From the NCBI GenBank assembly GCA_902567765.1, contig CACFNI010000010.1, forward strand, positions 1-32,421: a stretch of 32,421 nt of DNA. The letters are read 5' to 3'. The position numbers and the translations under genes are program-made. This stretch comes from an uncultured Pelagibacteraceae bacterium (GTDB lineage: Bacteria > Pseudomonadota > Alphaproteobacteria > Pelagibacterales > Pelagibacteraceae). How positions within the stretch are numbered: the stretch's first letter is position 1; each line of letters starts with the position of its first letter. The notes beneath the pieces were generated by a model, which did not search any database, was not told where the DNA came from, and worked only from the letters and a program-made list of their open reading frames with translations. This document shows, piece after piece, positions 9,542 through 15,712 of this stretch.

Positions 9542-10065
9542 ATCCAAGATATAGAAGCAAAACCCTTAGAATTTGTTAAATTTATTTTTTTTACGTTTGA
9601 ATTGTTTATTCCACCCAAAGCTATAATAACTTTTTTAGTGTATTTAGCTAACAGATTAAATTTAGCAATTTCTAAAAAGAAGTTTGATTTTTTTGTTTTG
9701 AATAATGGGGCTATAAAAATACTTGAACATCCTTGATTTTCTTTATCTTTAATTTCTGGCAGATTATGAGCAGAACCTATGATTTTAAATTTTTTCTTAG
9801 TGTTAAGATTCTTATAATTGCGTAATTTATTGAATGCCGGGATATAAATACCGTCTAGATCAAGTTTAAGTGCGATTTTTAAATTATTAGATATAAATAA
9901 CTCTCTTTTATTTTTTTTACAAAAATTCTTAAGTTTTTTGATTGAGTTTACATCATAATTTTCTTTATAATTTCTATATATCAAAGCAATATTTTTATTT
10001 AATTTTTTAATTTCTTCACTATTAAATTCATCAATAAAGTAGTAAATTTTTAAAAAGTTATGCAT
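9520..10065 (-). CDS. ThiE/TenI-like protein (thiamine phosphate synthase family), divergent
   Basis: A 181-residue TIM-barrel-like protein of the TMP-synthase/TenI family. Recognisable family landmarks are IIGSAHN (about residues 94-100), APLFKTKKS in place of the usual phosphate-binding FPTxTK segment (about 118-126), and IALGGINNSN (about 147-156). The HLGQxD metal and pyrophosphate motif of true ThiE is replaced by DGIYIPAFN (about 71-79). Catalysis as a thiamine phosphate synthase is therefore uncertain; a TenI-like or other role is possible. Its stop lies inside the porin terminator hairpin. Its start codon sits in an ATGCAT palindrome that also holds the yggS start on the other strand, so its promoter must lie within yggS. 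Confidence 0.7.
   Translation of the reverse strand: MHNFLKIYYFIDEFNSEEIKKLNKNIALIYRNYKENYDVNSIKKLKNFCKKNKRELFISNNLKIALKLDLDGIYIPAFNKLRNYKNLNTKKKFKIIGSAHNLPEIKDKENQGCSSIFIAPLFKTKKSNFFLEIAKFNLLAKYTKKVIIALGGINNSNVKKINLTNSKGFASISWIKKNRPK
10060..10065. promoter_or_regulatory. ATGCAT palindrome holding both divergent start codons
   Basis: The plus-strand ATG of yggS is 10060-10062, and the minus-strand ATG of the thiE-like gene is the complement of CAT at 10063-10065. The two coding sequences overlap by 6 bp at their 5' ends. Neither start has an untranslated spacer of its own, so each leader and promoter must run through the other gene's first codons. Confidence 0.75.
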
Positions 10066-10704
10066 GATATTGTTGATAGATTAGTATCAATTAAAAAAGA
10101 AATACAGTTAAATAATAGTAAAGCTGAAATAGTGGCAATTTCGAAAACCTTTCCTATCAATAAAATATTACCTTTAATTAATTTTGGGCATGTAAATTTT
10201 GGCGAAAATAAAGTTCAAGAAGCAATGGAAAAATGGACTGATATTAAAAAAGACTTTAATAATATTAAACTCCATTTTGTTGGAAAACTTCAAACAAACA
10301 AAGTTAAATATGCATTACCGCTTTTTGACTATATTCACTCCTTAGACAACATAAAATTAGCTGAGAAAATTGCTAATGAACAACAAAAAAAGAATTTTAA
10401 ACCTAAAATTTTTATTCAAGTAAATATAGGAAAAGAAACACAAAAAAATGGAGTTGAAGTTGAAAAGCTTGAACAATTTTATTCAGAATGTAAAAAAAAT
10501 TTTGATTTAAATGTAATTGGCCTAATGTGTTTGCCACCAAATGAAAAAAGTCCAAATGAATATTTTTCACAAATGCAAATTTTAAAAAATAAATTGAATT
10601 TAAATGATTTGAGTATGGGTATGACAAATGATTATATCGAAGCCTTAAATTATGAAGCAACTTTTATAAGAATAGGATCAAAGATTTTTGGCGAAAGAGT
10701 CTAA
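10060..10704 (+). CDS. YggS/PLPBP family pyridoxal phosphate homeostasis protein
   Basis: A PLP-binding protein thought to buffer pyridoxal 5'-phosphate; it has the fold of alanine racemase's barrel domain but no known catalytic activity. The PLP lysine is K29 in IVAISKTFP. Family motifs follow: NFGENKVQEAMEKW (about residues 47-60), LHFVGKLQTNKVKYAL (about 70-85, usually HxIGxLQxNK), VNIGKETQKNGV (about 122-133), GLMCLPP (about 154-160), LSMGMTNDYIEAL (about 184-196) and IRIGSKIFGER at the end. Length 214 is normal. It is divergent from the thiE-like gene (starts overlap) and convergent with the L,D-transpeptidase, the two stops sharing CTAA. Confidence 0.93.
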   Translation: MHDIVDRLVSIKKEIQLNNSKAEIVAISKTFPINKILPLINFGHVNFGENKVQEAMEKWTDIKKDFNNIKLHFVGKLQTNKVKYALPLFDYIHSLDNIKLAEKIANEQQKKNFKPKIFIQVNIGKETQKNGVEVEKLEQFYSECKKNFDLNVIGLMCLPPNEKSPNEYFSQMQILKNKLNLNDLSMGMTNDYIEALNYEATFIRIGSKIFGERV

Positions 10705-11189
10705 TATATTTTTATTTTTGTTTTCTTGTTAATCAACCTAATTAAAATTAAAAAATCCTTTTCTTTTAATGCAATACAACCAGCTGTTGGATTATAATTT
10801 TTGGTTAAGTGTAAAAAAATTGCACTACCTTTATAAGGAATTTTTTTTTTATTATAATTTATAACTAACATGAAATTATATTTATAATCATTTCTAAATA
10901 ACTTTTCATATCTACACATTTTGTTTATTTTTGTTTCAGAGTTGTAATGTTTGCTCTTTGAATTGTTACACCAAATCATATTCTTTTTAATTGGAATTAA
11001 TTTTAATTTTGTTTTTGGTTTATTGACTCTGTCTGATCTGTAGTAAATCTTACCTAAGGAAAAAAGACCTTTAGGAGTTGATTTATCACCTTCAATTTTA
11101 TTCTTTTTAATGCCATTTTTACCTACAGAACATTTAAATTTGAAGTCATCAATTACTAATGTATCTTTATTTTTTAATTTTATTAGCAT
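10701..11189 (-). CDS. L,D-transpeptidase (YkuD) family protein without signal peptide
   Basis: A compact 162-residue YkuD-domain protein. The catalytic signature is GSAIFLHL (His127) followed ten residues later by TAGCIAL with Cys138 as the nucleophile. TPKGLFSLGKIYY (about 38-50) is also typical. YkuD enzymes cross-link peptidoglycan stem peptides or attach lipoproteins to peptidoglycan. This one begins directly with the catalytic domain and shows no Sec signal or membrane segment, like the short family (COG3786 type) found in other alphaproteobacteria, so its substrate or export route is unclear. It overlaps the yggS stop by 4 bp and starts only 12 bp from the divergent regulator gene. Confidence 0.85.
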   Translation of the reverse strand: MLIKLKNKDTLVIDDFKFKCSVGKNGIKKNKIEGDKSTPKGLFSLGKIYYRSDRVNKPKTKLKLIPIKKNMIWCNNSKSKHYNSETKINKMCRYEKLFRNDYKYNFMLVINYNKKKIPYKGSAIFLHLTKNYNPTAGCIALKEKDFLILIRLINKKTKIKIY

Positions 11190-11201
11190 AAAGTTTTATT
11201 T

Positions 11202-11798
11202 ATGAGTAAACATGTTGTTAATTTTGTACAACTTACAGTATTACATAATATTTTAAATGAAATTAAAAATCTATTATCATTTGATATACAAAATTATCCT
11301 ACAGAGGACGATTTTTTAAAAGACTTAAATAAAAATAATAGTTTAAGTAAATCTACTATAATAACCAATTCAAATGTAAGATTTAAAACTGCAAATATAA
11401 ATATTGATAAAAGAAATATTTTAGTTTTTGATAACTTTCCAATTCAATTAAATAAATTGATTGATAAAATAAATATTCATTTAATTAAACAAAAATATGA
11501 TCATCAATCAAAAATAAAAATTAAAGATTATAATTTAAATTTTAACTCAAGGATAATTTCAAAAAATGATAATGAGTTAAAGCTAACAGAAAGGGAAATA
11601 GATATAATACTTTTTCTGAAGAATCAAACTGAACCAAAGACAGTTGATATTTTGCAGAAAGAAATATGGCATTATTCTTCAGATCTTGAAACGCATACTG
11701 TTGAAACCCATATTTATAGATTAAGAAAAAAAATTAAAGACCAGTTTAACGATCAAAATTTTATTTTGAGTTCTCAAGATGGTTATTCAATAAAATGA
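11202..11798 (+). CDS. OmpR/PhoB-type winged-helix regulator with a degenerate receiver-like N-terminus
   Basis: The C-terminal part (about residues 125-198) is a Trans_reg_C winged helix: LTEREIDIILFLKNQ, then the recognition helix region THTVETHIYRLRKKI, then the wing ILSSQDGYSIK. The first 115 residues have the size and alternating pattern of a receiver domain. However, they lack a recognisable acidic pocket and phospho-accepting Asp: the expected beta-3 Asp region reads STIITNSN. Conventional His-kinase signalling is therefore unlikely. No histidine kinase gene is nearby. It is divergent from the L,D-transpeptidase with 12 bp between starts. Its stop overlaps the start of the arfA-like gene by 4 bp (ATGA), suggesting translational coupling. 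The DNA target is unknown. Confidence 0.8.
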   Translation: MSKHVVNFVQLTVLHNILNEIKNLLSFDIQNYPTEDDFLKDLNKNNSLSKSTIITNSNVRFKTANINIDKRNILVFDNFPIQLNKLIDKINIHLIKQKYDHQSKIKIKDYNLNFNSRIISKNDNELKLTEREIDIILFLKNQTEPKTVDILQKEIWHYSSDLETHTVETHIYRLRKKIKDQFNDQNFILSSQDGYSIK

Positions 11799-11902
11799 AA
11801 AAGAAAAATGTAGTTGCAAGGGAGTTAAGATCTCAAAAGTATAGAATAAGAGTAGTTAAACCAAAAAAAGGAAAAGGTAGCTTTAAAAGAAAGAAGAAAT
11901 AG
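11795..11902 (+). CDS. arfA: ArfA-like alternative ribosome-rescue factor, 35 residues
   Basis: A very short gene. It opens MKKKNVVARELRSQKYR and continues IRVVKPKKGKGSFKRKKK to a TAG stop. ArfA frees ribosomes stalled on mRNAs lacking a stop codon by lodging its basic tail in the empty mRNA channel and recruiting RF2. From memory of E. coli ArfA, residues 5-33 align without gaps to its core, about 14 of 29 identical, including L-x5-R-x-RV-x-K-x-KKGKGS-x2-RK. The gene ends soon after the KGKGS-RK tail and lacks the C-terminal extension that E. coli removes through RNase III processing. The start overlaps the regulator stop by 4 bp; the stop is 2 bp from the opposing kinase gene. Confidence 0.8.
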   Translation: MKKKNVVARELRSQKYRIRVVKPKKGKGSFKRKKK

Positions 11903-11904
11903 CC

Positions 11905-12834
11905 TTACAGCCTTGCCCCAATTTGCTGAATAACCTTAGATGACATTTCTGTGCCTTTTTGAAGACATTCGCTCAATCCACTCTTATTTACATGTCCATG
12001 TAAAAACCCAGCAGCAAATAAATCTCCTGCACCAGTTAGGTCAACAATTTTAAGATTTTCTTTTATTCCACACTCTGCAATATCATTACCATTTATCGCA
12101 ATGGCTCCCTTCTCGCCTCTTGTTATAACCAAAATTTTTCCAAGGCTCTTAGCAAAACTTACAACCTCATCAAAATTTTTTACATCAATAAGTGACATTA
12201 TTTCTTGCTCGTTCGCAAAAGTGATATCTAATTTATTTTTTACTAACTCTAAAAAATGAGGTTTATGTCTATCAACACAAAACTGATCAGATAGTGACAT
12301 AGCTACTTTATTTGCATTATTTATCGCTTTTTCAAAAGCCTTTTTTGGATCACCTTCATCCCATAAATATCCCTCTAAAAGAATTATTTCACTTTTTTTA
12401 ATTACGTCTGCACTCACGTCATTTTGATTAATTTTTCCTGCTGTTCCCAAAAAGGTACACATTGTTCTTTCAGAGTCTGGAGTTACTAATATTAAACAAG
12501 TACCAGTTGGTAGTTCCTCCTTCTTTTTAGTGTAGAAATATTCTACATTTTCGTTTTTTAAACCTTCTTCATATTTACTTCCTAAATCATCATCACACAC
12601 CTTTCCAATAAATCCTACTTTATTTCCAAGCTGTGATAGACCAACTATAGAGTTTGCAACAGATCCTCCTGATACAGTTTTTTCTATTTTAAGATTAGAT
12701 AATAATTTTTTAAACTCATTTTCATCAAAAATTAATTTCATTGTACTTTTTGTAAGTTCATTATCCGCTATAAATTTGTCTTCAACTTTACAAATTACAT
12801 CAACAATTGCATTTCCTATTCCTAAAATTTTCAT
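11905..12834 (-). CDS. PfkB family kinase, adenosine-kinase-like
   Basis: A ribokinase-fold sugar or nucleoside kinase of 309 residues from the ATG at 12834 (MKILGIGNAIVDVIC). The frame stays open upstream to 12942, but that extension lies inside nth and is spurious. The N-terminal PfkB signature VSGGSVANSIVGLSQLG is at about residues 55-71. The C-terminal signature DLTGAGDLFAAGFLHG begins at residue 265, with D271 as catalytic base and an anion hole in GAGD. The overall pattern resembles the adenosine kinase/sugar kinase branch common in alphaproteobacteria; the true substrate cannot be fixed from sequence. It begins 1 bp after nth ends, so dapB-nth-pfkB is probably one operon. Confidence 0.9.
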   Translation of the reverse strand: MKILGIGNAIVDVICKVEDKFIADNELTKSTMKLIFDENEFKKLLSNLKIEKTVSGGSVANSIVGLSQLGNKVGFIGKVCDDDLGSKYEEGLKNENVEYFYTKKKEELPTGTCLILVTPDSERTMCTFLGTAGKINQNDVSADVIKKSEIILLEGYLWDEGDPKKAFEKAINNANKVAMSLSDQFCVDRHKPHFLELVKNKLDITFANEQEIMSLIDVKNFDEVVSFAKSLGKILVITRGEKGAIAINGNDIAECGIKENLKIVDLTGAGDLFAAGFLHGHVNKSGLSECLQKGTEMSSKVIQQIGARL

Positions 12835-12835
12835 A

Positions 12836-13489
12836 TTAAGCTTTTTTAGTTTTAAATGGTTTTTTTCTATTAGGATAACAACTAGTACAAATTTTACAAG
12901 TAATTCCGTAACATTCTCGAGCTTTACAATATTCTCTTCCATAATAAATTATTTGAAGATGTAGTTTATTCCAATATTTTTTTGGAAATAATCGTTTTAA
13001 ATCCTTTTCTGTTTGAACGACATTTTTTCCATTGGTTAAACCCCATCTTTGAGCAAGTCTGTGTATATGTGTATCTACTGGAAAAGCTGGGAGACCAAAA
13101 CCTTGAGACATAACTACGCTCGCTGTCTTATGACCAACCCCTGGTAACTCTTCTAACTCCTCAAATGTTTTTGGAACCTTGCCTTTATATTTTTCAACAA
13201 GAGTTTTTGACAAGTTATAAACACTTTTGGATTTAATCCTAAATATTCCAATACTTCTTATTAACTTTTCTATTTTTTTTCTTCCCAATTTTACGAAATG
13301 TATAGGTTTATAATATTTTGGATAAATATTTTTTGTAACATTATTTACATTTAAGTCTGTACATTGTGCAGATAGGAGAACTGATATTAATAGTGTAAAT
13401 ATGTTTTTATGCTTTAGAGGAATTGGAGTTCTGGGATATGTTTTATTAAGAATTTTTAGAACAATTTTTGCCCTTTGATTTTCATTCAT
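12836..13489 (-). CDS. nth: Endonuclease III (Nth), base-excision repair glycosylase/AP lyase
   Basis: Nth removes oxidised pyrimidines and nicks abasic sites. Landmarks are SVLLSAQCTDLNVN, the helix-hairpin-helix ELPGVGHKTASVV with the catalytic Lys (about residues 112-124), and AFPVDTHIHRLAQRWG with the catalytic Asp (about 133-148). The start is taken at ATG 13489, giving 217 residues; the upstream TTG adds only two residues. The C-terminal 4Fe-4S loop is unusual. It reads CKARECYGITCKICTSC, with cysteines at loop positions 1, 6, 11, 14 and 17 instead of the standard 1, 8, 11 and 17. It lies 7 bp after dapB and 1 bp before the PfkB kinase. Confidence 0.95.
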   Translation of the reverse strand: MNENQRAKIVLKILNKTYPRTPIPLKHKNIFTLLISVLLSAQCTDLNVNNVTKNIYPKYYKPIHFVKLGRKKIEKLIRSIGIFRIKSKSVYNLSKTLVEKYKGKVPKTFEELEELPGVGHKTASVVMSQGFGLPAFPVDTHIHRLAQRWGLTNGKNVVQTEKDLKRLFPKKYWNKLHLQIIYYGREYCKARECYGITCKICTSCYPNRKKPFKTKKA

Positions 13490-13496
13490 TAACAAA

Positions 13497-14273
13497 TTAT
13501 TTAAAATTTAAAACATCTCTCATAGAATAAAGTCCTGGTTTTTTTTTTAGTAACCATTTTGCTGCAGTAAAAGCACCTTCAGAATAAAGGGCCCTATCAA
13601 AAGCTTCATGATTAAGTGTAATTATTTCCTTTCCACTTGAGAAAGTTACTTCATGTTCGCCTATAACTTCACCTTTTCTTAATGAATTAAAATTTATTTT
13701 TTTTCCATAAGGAAATGATTTTTTATTTAAAAATTTTTTACCAATTAATTTGTAAAAATTTTTATTTTTACCGACGGCAATTCCCTTGCCAAGCATCAAT
13801 GCAGTTCCTGAAGGATGATCTTTTTTATGTTTATGATGAATTTCAAACACCTTGCTTAAAAAACTATTTCCTAATGATTTTGAGGTAATTTCAGTCAAAT
13901 ACATTAATAAGTTAATACCTAAACTCATATTACCTGCTTTAAGAATTGGTATTTTTCTAGAAAACGTTTTGATCAAATTTTCTTGTTTTTTTGTAAATCC
14001 AGTTGTCCCAATAACTACTCTTTTTTTAAGCTTAGATGCAATTTTAAGAACTTCAAAAGTGCATTTTGGAACTGTAAAATCAATTATTAAATCTGCATTT
14101 TTAAAAGCTTTTTCAGTATTGAGACTTGGTTTAATGCCATTAATTTTTTTACTTATTTTTCTATTCTCGGTAAGAGCTACTAATTTAAAATTTTTATCTG
14201 ATCTTGCAGATTTTATTATCTGTTGACCCATCCTACCCATGCATCCTGTAATAGCTAAATTAATCTTTTTCAT
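13497..14273 (-). CDS. dapB: DapB, 4-hydroxy-tetrahydrodipicolinate reductase
   Basis: DapB makes tetrahydrodipicolinate in the diaminopimelate/lysine pathway using NAD(P)H. The Rossmann motif is ITGCMGRMGQQI (residues 8-19). DFTVPKCTFEVL (about 65-76) and VIGTTGFTKKQ (about 87-97) line the cofactor site. EIHHKHKKDHPSGTALMLGKGI (about 140-161) carries the catalytic HHxxKxDxPSGTA signature. GEVIGEHEVTFSSGKEIITLNHEA is the usual late motif. The 258-residue length is normal. It is the first gene of a probable dapB-nth-pfkB unit; about 100 bp of AT-rich sequence upstream probably holds the promoter. Confidence 0.97.
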   Translation of the reverse strand: MKKINLAITGCMGRMGQQIIKSARSDKNFKLVALTENRKISKKINGIKPSLNTEKAFKNADLIIDFTVPKCTFEVLKIASKLKKRVVIGTTGFTKKQENLIKTFSRKIPILKAGNMSLGINLLMYLTEITSKSLGNSFLSKVFEIHHKHKKDHPSGTALMLGKGIAVGKNKNFYKLIGKKFLNKKSFPYGKKINFNSLRKGEVIGEHEVTFSSGKEIITLNHEAFDRALYSEGAFTAAKWLLKKKPGLYSMRDVLNFK

Positions 14274-14320
14274 TTTTAATGATTAAATCATATAATTAAT
14301 ATAATTTAAAAAATATTATA

Positions 14321-14407
14321 ATGATTGATAAAAAACAAATTATTTCAGTTTTTATTTTATCATTATTTGTTTCATTTTGTTATTATTTTTTAAAACAAAA
14401 CATATGA
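14321..14407 (+). CDS. possible 28-residue single-pass membrane peptide
   Basis: A short open frame beginning MIDKKQIISVFILSLF and ending FLKQNI contains one hydrophobic segment (about residues 7-24) flanked by lysines. It occupies the otherwise empty gap between dapB and the small membrane protein downstream of dnaJ. The sequence just upstream (TATTATAATG) resembles a -10 element, but it abuts the ATG and would leave no leader. In AT-rich DNA such frames arise easily, so it is listed only as a candidate. Confidence 0.2.
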   Translation: MIDKKQIISVFILSLFVSFCYYFLKQNI

Positions 14408-14551
14408 AATTGCAGTAATTATTAAAATAATGACCAACCATACAGAAAAATTTGTTAAAAATATTTTTAATTTAGAGTTAGTATTTAAGAAAGCTGGCAG
14501 AACTAAAATCAAAATAGCTATGAGAGATATCGCAGGGACTATTTCTTCCAT
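14390..14551 (-). CDS. small two-segment membrane protein downstream of dnaJ
   Basis: From the ATG at 14551 the product is 53 residues (MEEIVPAISLIAILILVL...). It has two hydrophobic segments (about residues 6-21 and 36-53) separated by a short polar NTNSKLK stretch. An upstream TTG at 14572 would overlap dnaJ and is less likely; the ATG lies 8 bp past the dnaJ stop. It probably rides on the heat-shock transcript. I do not recognise the family. Real-gene status rests on the well-formed membrane pattern, the spacing, and the lack of any other use for this DNA. Confidence 0.55.
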   Translation of the reverse strand: MEEIVPAISLIAILILVLPAFLNTNSKLKIFLTNFSVWLVIILIITAISYVLF

Positions 14552-14559
14552 AGATATTT

Positions 14560-15684
14560 CTAACTTTTCCAAAAACTTTTAGCTTTCTGAAAAAATTTTT
14601 TTATACTTGGATTTGATTTTTCGTTCTCAATTTTTCTGAATTTTTCGAGCAATTCTTTCTGTTCTCTATTAAGGGAAACTGGAACTTCAGTGCTAACTTG
14701 TATATATAAATCTCCATTTCCACTACCTCTCATATAAGGCATACCTTTAGCTTTTAATCTAAACTGTTTACCACTTTGGGTGCCAGCTGGAATTTTAATT
14801 TTTGCTTTTCCACCATCAATTGTTGGGATTTCTATTGAAGTTCCTAAAGCTGCGTCTGCAATTGATATTGGACATTCAAAAAATAAATTTTCATCTGATC
14901 TTTTAAATAGTTCGTGAGAATAAACGTTTATGAATAAGTAAAGGTCGCCGTTACTACCACCTCTTGATCCAGCTTCACCTTTTCCTGTTAATCTAATTCT
15001 AGTGCCATCGTCGACACCTTTTGGTATTGTGACAGATAATCTTTTGGAAGTTTGTTTTTTTCCTTGACCACTGCAACTGGAACATGGATTTGTAATTTCT
15101 TCACCACTACCTGAACACTGAGGACAAGTTTGTTGAACAGTAAAAAAACCTTGATTTGATCTAACCTGTCCATGCCCTCCACACATTGAACAAGATCCAA
15201 CATTGTGCCCGGGTTTTGAACCACTTCCTTTACAAGTTTCACATTTTTCTGAGGTTGAAAATTTTATATCTTGTTTTTTTCCGGTGTAAGCCTCCTCTAA
15301 AGTTATTGAAAGATCATATCTAAGATCTGAACCTCTATTATTTGATCTTCTACTTCTTCTTCCTCCACCAAAACCATCACTAAAGAAATCTTCAAAAATA
15401 TCAGAAAAGTGACTGGAAAAATCAAAGTTACCAAATCCTCCTCTACTAGCACCACCATTATCAAAAGCTGCGTGACCAAAATTATCGTAGTTTTGTTTTC
15501 TTTCGGTATTAGATAGGACATGGTAAGCCTCGGAAGCTTCTTTAAACTTCTCCTCAGCTGCCTTATCGCCTTTATTTTTATCAGGATGATATTTAACGGC
15601 TAATTTTCTATAAGCTGATTTAATTTGATCTGCCGAAGAACCTTTATCCACACCTAAGACGTCATAGTAATCTCTTTTTGCCAT
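14560..15684 (-). CDS. dnaJ: DnaJ (Hsp40) co-chaperone
   Basis: DnaJ delivers unfolded proteins to DnaK and stimulates its ATPase. The J domain is residues 1-70 with HPD at 33-35, followed by a Gly/Phe-rich linker (about 73-107). The zinc-binding region has four CxxC repeats at Cys148/151, 165/168, 187/190 and 201/204, each in the expected CxxCxGxG context except that the second reads CSMCGGHG. The C-terminal substrate-binding domains run to residue 374. It lies 28 bp after dnaK on the same strand, the canonical arrangement. A perfect DnaA-box-like nonamer inside it is judged coincidental. Confidence 0.98.
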   Translation of the reverse strand: MAKRDYYDVLGVDKGSSADQIKSAYRKLAVKYHPDKNKGDKAAEEKFKEASEAYHVLSNTERKQNYDNFGHAAFDNGGASRGGFGNFDFSSHFSDIFEDFFSDGFGGGRRSRRSNNRGSDLRYDLSITLEEAYTGKKQDIKFSTSEKCETCKGSGSKPGHNVGSCSMCGGHGQVRSNQGFFTVQQTCPQCSGSGEEITNPCSSCSGQGKKQTSKRLSVTIPKGVDDGTRIRLTGKGEAGSRGGSNGDLYLFINVYSHELFKRSDENLFFECPISIADAALGTSIEIPTIDGGKAKIKIPAGTQSGKQFRLKAKGMPYMRGSGNGDLYIQVSTEVPVSLNREQKELLEKFRKIENEKSNPSIKKFFQKAKSFWKS

Positions 15685-15712
15685 AACTAATTATAGACAA
15701 CTAGTTGATAGT

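Noticed and set aside
9520..10065. Thiamine (TPP) or HMP-type riboswitch for the thiE-like gene
   Set aside because: The gene has no leader because its start abuts the yggS start codon, and no conserved TPP riboswitch core (CTGAGA) was seen upstream.
12835..12942. N-terminal extension of the PfkB kinase up to 12942
   Set aside because: The extension lies entirely within nth in another frame, and the family start MKILGIGNAIVD begins at 12834.
15644..15652. TTATCCACA, a perfect DnaA-box nonamer
   Set aside because: It is a single site inside dnaJ coding sequence with no cluster of further boxes or AT-rich unwinding region around it; expected by chance in 32 kb of AT-rich DNA.
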